This document shows positions 49,965 through 59,225 of a DNA stretch of 64,000 nt, one piece after another. Numbering within the stretch: the first letter of the stretch is position 1; every line of letters starts with the position of its first letter. Location of the stretch: NCBI RefSeq assembly GCF_002088275.1, contig NZ_AQQS01000022.1, positions 33,919 to 97,918 of the forward strand. Direction: 5' to 3'. The notes below the pieces were generated by a model. The model saw nothing but the letters and a program-made list of their open reading frames with translations. It did no database searches and had not been told where the DNA came from. The position numbers and the translations under genes were made by a program. The DNA comes from Aurantimonas sp. 22II-16-19i (lineage in GTDB: Bacteria; Pseudomonadota; Alphaproteobacteria; Rhizobiales; Rhizobiaceae).

Positions 49965-50450
49965 TCAGTCCCGCAGCTGCAGGTCCCGCAGGCCCGCCAG
50001 CCGGTCGAGCGCGCCCTGCAGGATGAAGGCGGCGGCCGCCGAATCGATCCGCTCGGCGCGCTTGGCCCGGGAGACGTCCGCCTCGATCAGCGCCCGCTCC
50101 ACCGCCACCGTCGACAGCCGCTCGTCCCAGAACAGGGCGGGCCGGTCGTCGAGCCCGGTATAGCTGCGCATGAAGGCGCGGGTGGACTGCGCCCGCGGGC
50201 CCTCGCTGCCATCCATGTTGAGCGGCAGGCCGATGACGATGGCGGCGACGTGTTCCTCGTCGAGGGCCTTCCTGAGCGCGGCGGCATCGGGGGTGAACTT
50301 CTTGCGCCGGATGACCGGGCGCGGCGTCGCGAAGCGCCAGCTGCGATCCGACAGGGCAAGGCCGATGGTCTTGCTGCCGAGATCGAGGCCGGCGAGCGGC
50401 AGGCCCGGCGACAGAAGCGCGACGAAGGCTTCGAGGGACAGGATCGCCAT
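49965..50450 (-). CDS. ruvX: RuvX/YqgF Holliday junction resolvase
   Basis: A 161-residue RNase H-like nuclease. [17 protein letters not shown] holds the first catalytic Asp; [16 protein letters not shown] is the family motif; [14 protein letters not shown] and [14 protein letters not shown] provide the remaining acidic residues. YqgF proteins also process the 5' end of 16S rRNA precursors. Divergent from the UPF0173 gene. Full length. Confidence 0.94.
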   Translation of the reverse strand: MAILSLEAFVALLSPGLPLAGLDLGSKTIGLALSDRSWRFATPRPVIRRKKFTPDAAALRKALDEEHVAAIVIGLPLNMDGSEGPRAQSTRAFMRSYTGLDDRPALFWDERLSTVAVERALIEADVSRAKRAERIDSAAAAFILQGALDRLAGLRDLQLRD

Positions 50451-50582
50451 GCCTCAAGCCTTGACCCGGCGGGCCCGCCGCGCACTTACCGGCGGCAGCG
50501 GCTCCGCCACCGTCCGGCAGCGCGGGGCAGGGGCCGGCACCCGTCTTCCAGCCTTGTATCCAGCCATCAAGAGAACCGCTCC

Positions 50583-51287
50583 ATGAAGATCACCTATCTC
50601 GGCCATTCGGCCTTTCGCATCGAAACCGGCGCGTCGGTCATTCTCATCGACCCGTTTCTCACCGGCAACCCGCATTTCGAAGGCCAGGATATCGCAGCCG
50701 CGACGGCCGGCGTCACCCATATCGCCCTCACCCACGGCCATTTCGACCATGTCGGCGACACCGTCGACATCGCGGCGAAGTCCGGCTGCAAGGTGATCGG
50801 CAATTTCGAGCTGGTGAGCTGGCTGAGCAAGCAGGGCGTTGCGGCCATCGAGCCGCTGAACACCGGCGGCACCGTCGCCTTCGACGACTTCTCGGTGACG
50901 CTGACCCAGGCCTTCCACTCCTCCGGCTCCGTCGAGGAGAACGGCACCGTCACCTATCTCGGCATGCCCAACGGCCTCGTCTTCCACTGCAACGACGGGC
51001 CGACCGTCTATCACATGGGCGACACCGACATCTTCGGCGACATGGCGCTGATCCAGGAGCTGCATCATCCGAAGGTGGCGATGGTCCCGGTCGGCGACCG
51101 GCTGACCATGGGCGCGGCAGTGGCCGCGATCGCCTGCCGGCGCTACTTCGACTTCGACAAGATCGTGCCGATCCACTGGGGCACGCTGCCGATCCTCGAC
51201 CAGACCCCGGACAAGTTCACCGAGGCGATGGAGGGCGATGCCGGCAAGGTGCTGAACCCGAAGGTCGGCGAGCCGTTCGAGGTCTGA
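50583..51287 (+). CDS. metal-dependent hydrolase, UPF0173 (MBL fold)
   Basis: A 234-residue metallo-beta-lactamase-fold protein beginning KITYLGHSAFRIETG, the UPF0173 signature, with IDPFLTGNP, the metal motif THGHFDHVGD (HxHxDH) and later ligands in HMGDTD and IPIHWGT-like VPIHWGTLP. The substrate is not known for the family. AGAACCGCTCC precedes ATG 50583 with no strong SD. It lies between ruvX and gatC, sharing neither transcript. Confidence 0.88.
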   Translation: MKITYLGHSAFRIETGASVILIDPFLTGNPHFEGQDIAAATAGVTHIALTHGHFDHVGDTVDIAAKSGCKVIGNFELVSWLSKQGVAAIEPLNTGGTVAFDDFSVTLTQAFHSSGSVEENGTVTYLGMPNGLVFHCNDGPTVYHMGDTDIFGDMALIQELHHPKVAMVPVGDRLTMGAAVAAIACRRYFDFDKIVPIHWGTLPILDQTPDKFTEAMEGDAGKVLNPKVGEPFEV

Positions 51288-51466
51288 GCGGGGCTGCGAC
51301 GACGGGCAGGCGGGCCAGCGCAGGGCCCGGCCTGCCGTCTTCGCCTCGCCGGACCGGCGGTCTTTGCCGCCGATGAGCCCGAATGCGTCCCCGGCTGGCC
51401 GTTGCCACCCGGCAACGCCGCCGTTATAGCAGCGGCGAACCCGTCAGATCAGCCGCCGGAGACCCC

Positions 51467-51754
51467 ATGTCCGTCGATACCGCCACCGTGCGCCGCGTCG
51501 CCAAGCTCGCCCGCATCGCCGTCAGCGACGACGACGTGGCGGCGATGGAGACCGAGCTCAACGCCATCCTCGGCTTCGTCGAGCAACTCTCGGAAGTCGA
51601 CGTCTCCGGCGTCGAGCCGATGACCTCGGTGATCCCGATGGAAATGAAGAAGCGCGCGGACGTGGTGACCGACGGCGAGAAGGCGGAGGACATCATCGCC
51701 AACGCCCCGGCCAGCGAGGATCACTTCTTCATGGTGCCGAAGGTCGTCGAGTAG
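51467..51754 (+). CDS. gatC: Asp/Glu-tRNA(Asn/Gln) amidotransferase subunit C
   Basis: A 95-residue subunit of GatCAB, which converts Glu-tRNA(Gln) and Asp-tRNA(Asn) to the amides. [23 protein letters not shown] and [19 protein letters not shown] are typical. It precedes a GNAT gene by 3 bp and gatA by about 470 bp, so the operon is gatC-GNAT-gatA; gatB is not in the window. Confidence 0.95.
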   Translation: MSVDTATVRRVAKLARIAVSDDDVAAMETELNAILGFVEQLSEVDVSGVEPMTSVIPMEMKKRADVVTDGEKAEDIIANAPASEDHFFMVPKVVE

Positions 51755-51757
51755 GCC

Positions 51758-52222
51758 ATGGTCCTGTCGGTCGCCGCCGAAACGCCGCTTCAGGACGAGA
51801 TCCGCGAGATGGTCGCCAAGCTGAACGCGCATCTGAGGCCGCTGTCGCCACCGGAGTTCCAGTATCAGCTGACGGTGGAACAGATGGCCGGCGCCGACGC
51901 CACCGTCTTCGTCGCCCGCGACGAGACCGGGACGGCCGTCGCCATGGGCTCCTTGAAGGTGCATGACGCCGAGACCGGCGAGGTCAAGCGCATGTATGCC
52001 GAGCCGCATCTGCGGGGCAGGGGTCTCGGCCGCGCCATCCTCACCGCCATCGAGGCGAAGGCGCGCGGTCTCGGCCTGACGCGGCTCGTCCTCGAGACCG
52101 GCGCCACCCCGGGCTTCGAGCCGGCCTGGACGCTCTACGAACGGGGCGGCTTCCGGCGCTGCGACGCCGTCCTCGACTATCCGCCGTCCGACTACAGCCG
52201 ATTTTACGAAAAGAGCCTTTGA
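51758..52222 (+). CDS. GNAT-family N-acetyltransferase between gatC and gatA
   Basis: A 154-residue acetyltransferase with the acetyl-CoA motif [29 protein letters not shown] and the [28 protein letters not shown]-terminus. It starts 3 bp after gatC and ends 2 bp before gatA. Its place inside a tRNA amidotransferase operon suggests shared expression; a functional link is not shown by the sequence. Confidence 0.88.
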   Translation: MVLSVAAETPLQDEIREMVAKLNAHLRPLSPPEFQYQLTVEQMAGADATVFVARDETGTAVAMGSLKVHDAETGEVKRMYAEPHLRGRGLGRAILTAIEAKARGLGLTRLVLETGATPGFEPAWTLYERGGFRRCDAVLDYPPSDYSRFYEKSL

Positions 52223-52224
52223 TC

Positions 52225-53706
52225 ATGAGCGACCTCACCGCCCTCACCATTGCCGAGGCCCGCGAAGCTCTGGCGAACAAGGAGACCAGCGCCGCCGAGC
52301 TGACGGACGCCTATCTCGCCGCCATCGAGGCCGCCAACCCGCAGATCAACGCCTATGTGACGGTCACCGCCGACAAGGCGCGCGCCATGGCGAAGGCCTC
52401 CGACGGCCGCATCGCGGCGGGCGAGGCGGGCCCGCTGGAGGGCATCCCGCTCGGCATCAAGGATCTCTTCGCCACCGAGGGCGTCCACACCCAGGCCGCC
52501 TCGCACATCCTCGACGGCTTCGAGCCCCGCTACGAATCGACGGTCACCGCCAATCTCTTCGCCGACGGCGCGGTCATGCTCGGCAAGCTGAACATGGACG
52601 AGTTCGCCATGGGCTCGTCCAACGAAACCTCCTATTACGGCCCGGTGAAGAACCCCTGGCGCCGCAAGGGCTCCAACCTCGACCTCGTGCCGGGCGGCTC
52701 GTCCGGCGGCTCGGCCGCCTCGGTCGCGGCGCATCTGTGCGCCGGTGCCACGGCCACCGACACCGGCGGCTCGATCCGCCAGCCGGCGGCGCTGACCGGC
52801 ACCGTCGGCATCAAGCCCACCTACGGCCGCTGCTCGCGCTGGGGCATCGTCGCCTTCGCGTCCTCGCTCGACCAGGCCGGCCCGATCGCCCGCGACGTGC
52901 GCGACGCGGCGATCCTTCTCAAATCCATGGCCTCCGTCGACCCGAAGGATACCACCTCCGTCGACCGCGAGGTGCCAAACTACGAGGCCGCCATCGGCCG
53001 TTCGGTGAAGGGCCTCAGGATCGGCATTCCCAAGGAATACCGCATGGACGGCATGCCGGCGGAGATCGAGACGCTCTGGCAAAAGGGCATCGTCTGGCTG
53101 AAGGACGCCGGCGCCGAGATCGTCGACGTCTCGCTGCCCCACACGAAATACGCCCTGCCGGCCTATTACATCGTCGCGCCCGCCGAGGCCTCATCCAATC
53201 TCGCCAGATACGATGGGGTACGCTACGGTCTGCGCGTGCCGGGCAGGGACATCGCCGACATGTACGAGAAGACCCGTGCCGCGGGCTTCGGCCGCGAGGT
53301 CAAGCGGCGCATCATGATCGGCACCTATGTGCTCTCCGCCGGCTATTACGACGCCTACTACCTGCAGGCCCAGAAGGTCCGCACGCTGATCAAGCGCGAC
53401 TTCGAGACCGTCTATGCCGATGGCATCGACGCGCTGCTGACGCCCGCGACGCCGTCCGCCGCCTTCGGCATCGGCGACCAGGACATGGCCGCCGATCCGG
53501 TGAAGATGTATCTGAACGACGTCTTCACGGTGACGGTGAACATGGCCGGCCTGCCGGGCATCGCGGTTCCCGCCGGCCTCGACGACGGCGGCCTGCCGCT
53601 CGGCCTGCAGCTGATCGGCCGGCCCTTCGACGAGGAGACGCTGTTTTCCCTCGGCTCGGTCATCGAGCAGGCGGCCGGACGGTTCGCGCCGGCCAAGTGG
53701 TGGTGA
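52225..53706 (+). CDS. gatA: Asp/Glu-tRNA(Asn/Gln) amidotransferase subunit A
   Basis: A 493-residue amidase. The catalytic Lys lies in [14 protein letters not shown], the second serine and nucleophile in [14 protein letters not shown] and [13 protein letters not shown] (Ser-cisSer-Lys triad). It releases ammonia from glutamine for GatB. The ATG at 52225 has gatC and a GNAT gene immediately upstream. Full length. Confidence 0.96.
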   Translation: MSDLTALTIAEAREALANKETSAAELTDAYLAAIEAANPQINAYVTVTADKARAMAKASDGRIAAGEAGPLEGIPLGIKDLFATEGVHTQAASHILDGFEPRYESTVTANLFADGAVMLGKLNMDEFAMGSSNETSYYGPVKNPWRRKGSNLDLVPGGSSGGSAASVAAHLCAGATATDTGGSIRQPAALTGTVGIKPTYGRCSRWGIVAFASSLDQAGPIARDVRDAAILLKSMASVDPKDTTSVDREVPNYEAAIGRSVKGLRIGIPKEYRMDGMPAEIETLWQKGIVWLKDAGAEIVDVSLPHTKYALPAYYIVAPAEASSNLARYDGVRYGLRVPGRDIADMYEKTRAAGFGREVKRRIMIGTYVLSAGYYDAYYLQAQKVRTLIKRDFETVYADGIDALLTPATPSAAFGIGDQDMAADPVKMYLNDVFTVTVNMAGLPGIAVPAGLDDGGLPLGLQLIGRPFDEETLFSLGSVIEQAAGRFAPAKWW

Positions 53707-53829
53707 TCGCCGGGCAGCCGGCGCCGGGACCCGCCGCCGCTTGAGCGGCCTTCCGCAGTGTCGAAGCCGGCCACGGCGCCGTCCGGCAGCGCCTGCGGAG
53801 CGCCGGCAGAAAGCAAAGGAGCGCGCGCC

Positions 53830-54063
53830 ATGGCGAATGACATCAAGGCGGCGATCGAGCGGCTGCAGGCCGGCGACTGGGACGGCGCCCATGCGGTCGT
53901 TCAGGACGATCCCTCGTCCGACGCCGCCTGGATCCACGCCCATCTCCACCGCATCGAAGGCGACCTCGCCAACGCCGCCTACTGGTACCGCCGCGCCGGA
54001 CGCCCCGTCGCGACTGTGAGCCTCGACGAGGAACGCGACGCGATCGCGACGGCGCTCGGCTGA
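53830..54063 (+). CDS. 77-residue conserved-looking protein, function unknown
   Basis: A short protein: MANDIKAAIERLQAGDWDGA, then HAVVQDDPSSDAAWIHAHLHRIEGDLANAAYWYRRAGRP and a C-terminal EERDAIATALG. AAAGGAG lies about 8 bases before the ATG. The middle resembles a TPR-like helical hairpin (WIHAHLHRIEGDLANAAYWYRR), seen in many alphaproteobacterial small proteins. Function unknown; 123 bp after gatA. Confidence 0.75.
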   Translation: MANDIKAAIERLQAGDWDGAHAVVQDDPSSDAAWIHAHLHRIEGDLANAAYWYRRAGRPVATVSLDEERDAIATALG

Positions 54064-54178
54064 CGGGCGCTGCGAGGCACCTGCGCCGGCTCGGGGCCGC
54101 ACGTCGGCACGCTGGCCGGAATTGCCCCTCTCGAACCGGGAACAGGAGCCGCCGGCACCGGCTCGGCGGTTCGCACGA

Positions 54179-54340
54179 TTTGGAATAGAGCCCGGGTCAA
54201 GCCCGGGATGACGAGGCTGTGCCGGTCGCGCTTTTTCCGGCTCCGCGCCAAAAGTCCGCGGCTACCGGACGCCGCTCACCAACGAACGGCCGCACCTTCC
54301 GACGTCGTCATCCCGGGCTTGACCCGGGACCCATTCCAAA
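54179..54340. repeat. inverted pair of the TCGTCATCCCGGG repeat
   Basis: The 36-base element TTTGGAAT...GGGATGACGA (54179-54214) is answered by its inverse TCGTCATCCC...CATTCCAAA (54305-54340), with a 90-bp spacer. It fills most of the 323-bp gap between the 77-residue gene and mazG, which converge here. The spacer holds no gene. Confidence 0.8.
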
Positions 54341-54386
54341 CCGCCGCCACCGCCAAGCGGTCGCAGAACACCCGGACCCCGCCCGA

Positions 54387-55262
54387 TCACCCGGCCGTTC
54401 CACCCCCGCCACCGCGCATCTTCGCCGCCACCCACAGCGCCTCCATCTCGTCCAGGCTGGCGCCTTCGAGCGTCCGGCCGTCCGCCGCCAGCCCGTCCTC
54501 GATGAAGCCGAAGCGGTCGCGGAATTTGCGCACGCAGCGCCGCAGCGCCTTTTCCGGATCGACCCGGTGGTAGCGCGCCAGATTGACGACCGAGAACAAC
54601 AGGTCGCCCATCTCCGCCTCGGTCGCATCCGGATCGGCGCCGGCGACGGCCTCGGCGAGTTCGCCGATCTCCTCCTCGATCTTCGCCAGGATCGGCTCCG
54701 GCCGGTCCCAGTCGAAGCCGACGACGGCGGCCTTCGCCTGGATCTTCAAAGCCAGGGTCAAGGCGGGCAGGGCGCTCGGCACCCCGTCGAGGTGCCGGGC
54801 CCCCGCCTCCGCCGCATCGGCGGTTTCGACCGCGCCGGACAGCCGCGTCGTCGCGGCGTTCTCGCGCGCTTTCCGCCGTTCGGCCTTTTCCTCCGCCTTG
54901 ATCCGCTCCCACTGGCCCTTGGCGCTACCCGCCGATCGCGCCACCGCGTCGCCGAAGACGTGCGGATGGCGCCGGATCATTTTCCGCGTGATCGTCTCGA
55001 CGACGTCCTCGAAGGAAAACAGCCCGCGCTCCTCGGCGAGCCGCGCGTGATAGACGACCTGCAGCAGCAGGTCGCCGAGCTCTTCCTTCAGATCGATGGC
55101 GTCGTCGCGCTCGATCGCGTCGGCGACCTCATAGGCTTCCTCGACCGTGTAGGGCGCGATGGTCGCAAAATCCTGATCGAGGTCCCACGGGCATCCGGTC
55201 ACCGGCGCGCGCAGCGCCGCCATGATCTCGATCAGCCGGGAAATGTCGCGGGCGGGTTCCAT
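54387..55262 (-). CDS. mazG: nucleoside triphosphate pyrophosphohydrolase MazG
   Basis: A 291-residue protein with two MazG domains. The first has GCPWDLDQDFATIAPYTVEEAYEVADAI and ELGDLLLQVVYHARLAEERG, the second GFDWDRPEPILAKIEEEIGELAEAVAG and EMGDLLFSVVNLARYHRVDPE (ExxE...ExxD metal sites). It hydrolyses (d)NTPs to monophosphates. The ATG at 55262 gives the standard N-terminus RLIEIMAALRAPVTGCPWD. Low-complexity residues end the protein (GGGGGTAG). Confidence 0.93.
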   Translation of the reverse strand: MEPARDISRLIEIMAALRAPVTGCPWDLDQDFATIAPYTVEEAYEVADAIERDDAIDLKEELGDLLLQVVYHARLAEERGLFSFEDVVETITRKMIRRHPHVFGDAVARSAGSAKGQWERIKAEEKAERRKARENAATTRLSGAVETADAAEAGARHLDGVPSALPALTLALKIQAKAAVVGFDWDRPEPILAKIEEEIGELAEAVAGADPDATEAEMGDLLFSVVNLARYHRVDPEKALRRCVRKFRDRFGFIEDGLAADGRTLEGASLDEMEALWVAAKMRGGGGGTAG

Positions 55263-55907
55263 GGGCACGGCTCCGAACGATGGGACAGGCGCGTCGCGGC
55301 ACGCGAAGGGCAACGACACGGGATCGGCTTCTAGCGCCCCGGCCGCCGCCTGACGAGCCGAAACCGCCGCAATCCGGCGTGCCGGGAAACCCGCCGGATT
55401 GAGACGGCGCCCGGCGGGGCGGATTTCGAGCCGCATCCGGCGCCTCGGACATCGCGTTGGAGGTCCGGCACGAGGGGCTGGCCGGAAGATGCCTGTCATT
55501 TTCGGGGGATAGGGCGCCACAGACACCCGCACGCACCGGACGCCGCGGATGCGTAAGTTGCATAAGATAGATTATGGAACATACTTGAGCTACCTGCGGG
55601 ACGGTGGATCCGCCCTGCCAGCATCGGCCTCGGGTCGAAGCGGCCCCCGTTCGGCCTCGGTCGTGCGCCGGCTCCGTCACCAGCCTCGACAGCTGGCCCG
55701 AACGGCCTCGGGCTGGTCCGTCCGTAGTCCTCGACCGTGCCCGATCCCGCGAGGCTTCGCGAGCCGGATGTCGGATCATGGTCAATGGCAGGTTTCCGGG
55801 GCAGGTTTCCGGGCCGGGTTTCGGTGGAGCCGCGCGCCGCGACAGCGAGCGTTCCGGCAGCGCCGCATGGGACGAGGCCGTGCTGCCGGCGCCGGCAGCA
55901 GACGCGC
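55263..55907. other. 645-bp gap with a dif-like site
   Basis: No gene recognised: short frames here have random-like high-GC composition. Base composition drops around 55551-55590 (AAGTTGCATAAGATAG..., then ATTATGGAACATACTT), unlike everything around it. That AT-rich element is listed separately as a candidate Xer site. Confidence 0.5.
55555..55582. other. candidate dif (XerC/XerD recombination) site
   Basis: The 28-bp element reads AAGTTGCATAA then GATAGA then TTATGGAACAT. The inner arms GCATAA and TTATG with a 6-bp centre match the known dif consensus of proteobacteria (GCATAA-N6-TTATG core); the outer arms match less well. It lies in an AT-rich island in a gap without genes. If real, it would mark the chromosome dimer resolution site near the terminus, or a Xer site used by a mobile element. 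Confidence 0.4.
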
Positions 55908-56717
55908 TCAGCCGAGCGGCAGCTCGATCACCAGCCCGTCGTGGCCCGGCCGCACATGCGCGGGCAGCTCGTCGCAGAGCGTCGCGTAGTCGAGCGGCGT
56001 GTGCATGTGGGTCAGCGTCGCCTGCGGCACGCCGAGCCGCTCGATCCATGCGAGCGCCTGGTCGACGCTCAGATGGCTCGGATGCGGCTGGTATTGCAGG
56101 CAGTCGATGACGATGTGGCTGGCGCCGCGGATCGCCCCGATGGCGGCGTCCGGAAAGTCCGAGACGTCGGTGCAATAGGCCATCGGCCCGATCCGGAAGC
56201 CCAGCGAGTGGATCGACCCGTGGACCTGGCGGAACGGCAGGATCTCCAGCGCGCCGCCCGGCCCGTCGATGGCGAAGGCCTCGTCGGCGCGCATCTCGAC
56301 GCGGCGGATGATCGGCGGATAGTCGCTGCCCCTGGGCGTCTCGAAGCAGTAGCGGAACGCCTCCAATACGCGCTCGTATGTGGCGTCGTCGGCATGCACC
56401 GGAATCCGCGTCTTCTGCGCCAGCATGAAGCCGCGCAGGTCGTCGAGGCCGTGGATGTGGTCGGCGTGGGGATGCGTCAGCAGCACCGCATCGAGCCGCT
56501 CGACCTTCGCCGACAGCATCTGCTCGCGAAAATCCGGGCCGCAATCGATGGCGACGCTGGTCACGCCCGCAGCCCCGATGCGCTCCACCAGCGCCGCCGC
56601 CCGCAGCCGCCGGTTCCGCGGATTGGCGGGATCGCAGGCGCCCCAGTCGCCGTTGATGCGCGGCACGCCCGGAGACGACGAGCAGCCGAGGATGGTGAGG
56701 CGCAGGCGGTCCGGCAT
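55908..56717 (-). CDS. MBL-fold metal-dependent hydrolase, PhnP-like
   Basis: A 269-residue metallo-beta-lactamase-fold protein. LTILGCSSSPGVPRINGDWGACDP is the N-terminus of the PhnP/RNase Z-like group, AIDCGPDFREQML precedes the metal motif LTHPHADHIHGLDDLR (HxHxDH), and later ligands lie in YCTDVSDFP and THMHTPLDY. Phosphodiesterase activity is likely from the family. It follows tatD by 33 bp on the same strand, in a conserved metG-tatD-MBL order seen in Rhizobiales. Confidence 0.88.
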   Translation of the reverse strand: MPDRLRLTILGCSSSPGVPRINGDWGACDPANPRNRRLRAAALVERIGAAGVTSVAIDCGPDFREQMLSAKVERLDAVLLTHPHADHIHGLDDLRGFMLAQKTRIPVHADDATYERVLEAFRYCFETPRGSDYPPIIRRVEMRADEAFAIDGPGGALEILPFRQVHGSIHSLGFRIGPMAYCTDVSDFPDAAIGAIRGASHIVIDCLQYQPHPSHLSVDQALAWIERLGVPQATLTHMHTPLDYATLCDELPAHVRPGHDGLVIELPLG

Positions 56718-56750
56718 GAAGGAGCTACTCGGGATCGGTCGCGGCGGCCG

Positions 56751-57551
56751 TCAGGCCGACGCCCGCGGATCGTCGATCCGCCGGAAGAGCTGGAAGAAGT
56801 TGTCCGAGGTCTGGCGCGCGATGGTGTCGAGATCGACGCCCTTCACCTCGGCCAGGACCTCGGCCGTGTGGCGCACGAAGGCCGGCTCGTTGCGCTTGCC
56901 GCGATGCGGCGGCGGCGCGAGATACGGCGCGTCGGTCTCGACCAAAAGCCGCTCCATCGGCACGTCCCTGGCGATGTCCCGGATCTCCTGCGAATTGCGA
57001 AATGTCAGGATGCCGGAGAACGAGACGTATCCGCCCAGCGCGAGACCCGCCTCGGCCAGCCCGCGGCCGGAGGAGAAGCAGTGGAGGATGAAGGGGAAGG
57101 TGCCCTTCCCGGCCTCGTCTTCGAGGATCGCGATCATGTCCTCGTCCGCCTCGCGGGCGTGGATGACCAGCGGCAGCTGCGTCTCGCGCGCCGCCGCGAT
57201 ATGCGTGCGGAACACCTTCGCCTGAACGTCGCGCGGCGCCTTGTCGTAGTGATAGTCGAGCCCGGCCTCGCCGATCGCGACGATCTTCTCCCGCGTCGAA
57301 AGCTCGACGAGCTCGGCCGTCGTCACGTCCGGCTCGTCGCCGGCATTGTGCGGATGCGTGCCGACGGAGGCGTAGACCGCGTCGAATTCGCGGGTGATTT
57401 CGAGCAGCCGCTCGATCTTCGACACGAAGGTCGAGATCGTCACGAAGCGCTGGACGCCATTCTCCTTCGCCCGGGCGATCAACGCGGCGCGCTCGCCGTC
57501 GAAGTCGGGAAAATCCAGGTGGCAATGGCTGTCGACGAGGAACAGGCTCAT
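56751..57551 (-). CDS. TatD-family metal-dependent deoxyribonuclease
   Basis: A 266-residue TIM-barrel hydrolase. [17 protein letters not shown] carries Hx[18 protein letters not shown] the Glu, [11 protein letters not shown] and [10 protein letters not shown] two His ligands, and [20 protein letters not shown] the catalytic Asp. The ATG at 57551 overlaps the metG stop by 4 bp. The genes are translated together in the rlpA-to-MBL direction. Confidence 0.94.
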   Translation of the reverse strand: MSLFLVDSHCHLDFPDFDGERAALIARAKENGVQRFVTISTFVSKIERLLEITREFDAVYASVGTHPHNAGDEPDVTTAELVELSTREKIVAIGEAGLDYHYDKAPRDVQAKVFRTHIAAARETQLPLVIHAREADEDMIAILEDEAGKGTFPFILHCFSSGRGLAEAGLALGGYVSFSGILTFRNSQEIRDIARDVPMERLLVETDAPYLAPPPHRGKRNEPAFVRHTAEVLAEVKGVDLDTIARQTSDNFFQLFRRIDDPRASA

Positions 57552-59113
57552 GCGGCGCCGTCCTTGCCGCCATCCTCGGCCAGCTGGTCGACATAGCGCG
57601 GGAAGACGCCCTGGGGCGTCGGCAGTTCCGTTCCCGGCGCCAGCCGGCGCTCCGGCGCGAGTTCGCCGAAGCTGCGCGCATCGGCGGCAACGCCGAGGAC
57701 GTCGAGGAGCTTGCCCGCGCTCTCCGGCACGAAGGGCTGCAGCAGGATCGCGGCGCGGCGCACGACCTCGGCGGTGACGTAGAGCACCGTCCCCATCCGC
57801 TCCGGATCGGTCTTCCTCAGCGCCCACGGCTCCTCGCCGGCAAAGTACCGGTTGGTCGCCGAGACCAGCGCCACGATGGCCGCGAGGACGGCGTGGATCT
57901 CCTGCCGGTCGATCGCCTCGCGCGCCGTCGCCAGCAGCTGGTGCGACTGGGCGAGGATCGCCTCGTCGGCATTGGTGAAGGCGCCGGGCGTCGGCACCTT
58001 GGCGTCGCAATGCTTGGCGATCATCGACAGCGAGCGCTGGGCGAGGTTGCCGATGTCGTTGGCGAGTTCCGAATTCGTCCGGTTGACGATCGCGTCGTGG
58101 GAATAGTTGCCGTCCTGGCCGAACGGCACCTCGCGCAAGAGGAAATAGCGCAGCCGGTCGAGGCCATAGGTCTCGATCAGCGCGAAGGGATCGATGACGT
58201 TGCCGACCGACTTCGACATCTTCTCCCCGCGGTTGAACAGGAAGCCGTGGCCGAAGACGCGCTTGGGCAGCGGCAGGCCCGCCGACATCAGGAAGGCCGG
58301 CCAGTAGACCGTGTGGAAGCGCACGATGTCCTTGCCGATGACATGGAGATCCGCCGGCCAGAAGGCCGAGCGCTCCCCCTCGCCCGGAAAGCCGGTCGCT
58401 GTCAGGTAGTTGGTCAGCGCGTCGACCCACACATACATGACGTGCTTCTCGTCGCCGGGCACCGGGATGCCCCAGTCGAAGGTCGTGCGCGAGACCGACA
58501 GGTCCCGCAGCCCCGAGCGCACGAAGGACATCACCTCGTTGCGCCGCTCGGCCGGGCCGATGAAGTCCGGGTTCTTCTCGTAGAGCTCGAGCAGCCGGTC
58601 CTGGAACTGCGACAGCCTGAAGAAGTAGCTCTCCTCCTCGACCCATTCGACCGGCGAGCCCTGCGGGCCGTAGCGCTGGCCGTCCTCCTTCAGGGTGATC
58701 TCGTCCTCGCCGTAATAGGCCTCGTCGCGCACCGAGTACCAGCCGGAATAGCTGTCCTTGTAGATGTCGCCGGCATCCACCATCCGCTTCCAGATCGCCT
58801 GGCTGGCGGCATAATGGCGTTCTTCGGAGGTGCGGATGAAGTCGTCGTTGGAGCCGCCCAGCGCCTTGGTCATCTTCTCGAATTCGGCCGAGTTCTGCTC
58901 GGCGAAGTCGCGCGGCTCGATGCCGGCCTTGCGCGCCGTCTGCAGCATCTTGATGCCGTGCTCGTCGGTGCCGGTCAGGAAGAAGACGTCGTAGCCGTCC
59001 AGCCGCTTGAATCGCGCCAGCGCGTCGGTCGCGATGAACTCGTAGGCGTGGCCGATATGCGGGCGACCATTCGGATAGGAGATCGCGGTGGTCAGATAAT
59101 AGCGTTCGGCCAT
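57548..59113 (-). CDS. metG: methionyl-tRNA synthetase
   Basis: A 521-residue class I aminoacyl-tRNA synthetase of the short type without the C-terminal dimerisation domain. The HIGH motif is [12 protein letters not shown] (HIGH at 19-22) and KMSKS occurs in [14 protein letters not shown]. The zinc-knuckle cysteines of the MetG1 type are not seen, which fits the Met-RS form common in alphaproteobacteria. Gap of 112 bp to holB. Confidence 0.96.
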   Translation of the reverse strand: MAERYYLTTAISYPNGRPHIGHAYEFIATDALARFKRLDGYDVFFLTGTDEHGIKMLQTARKAGIEPRDFAEQNSAEFEKMTKALGGSNDDFIRTSEERHYAASQAIWKRMVDAGDIYKDSYSGWYSVRDEAYYGEDEITLKEDGQRYGPQGSPVEWVEEESYFFRLSQFQDRLLELYEKNPDFIGPAERRNEVMSFVRSGLRDLSVSRTTFDWGIPVPGDEKHVMYVWVDALTNYLTATGFPGEGERSAFWPADLHVIGKDIVRFHTVYWPAFLMSAGLPLPKRVFGHGFLFNRGEKMSKSVGNVIDPFALIETYGLDRLRYFLLREVPFGQDGNYSHDAIVNRTNSELANDIGNLAQRSLSMIAKHCDAKVPTPGAFTNADEAILAQSHQLLATAREAIDRQEIHAVLAAIVALVSATNRYFAGEEPWALRKTDPERMGTVLYVTAEVVRRAAILLQPFVPESAGKLLDVLGVAADARSFGELAPERRLAPGTELPTPQGVFPRYVDQLAEDGGKDGAA

Positions 59114-59225
59114 GGCGCTTTCGCAGTATTGTCGGTGGCGGTGGGATGCGCGGCCGCTGGCGGCCGCGTCGCACGGATCGTCGTCCGCTCGAATGCCAGA
59201 TAGAGCATTCGCGCCTGCGTCTCAA

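Noticed and set aside
55549..55989. Plus-strand frame MRKLHKIDYG... over the dif-like site
   Set aside because: The first ten residues derive from the AT-rich element, the rest is random-like, and it runs into the MBL gene antisense.
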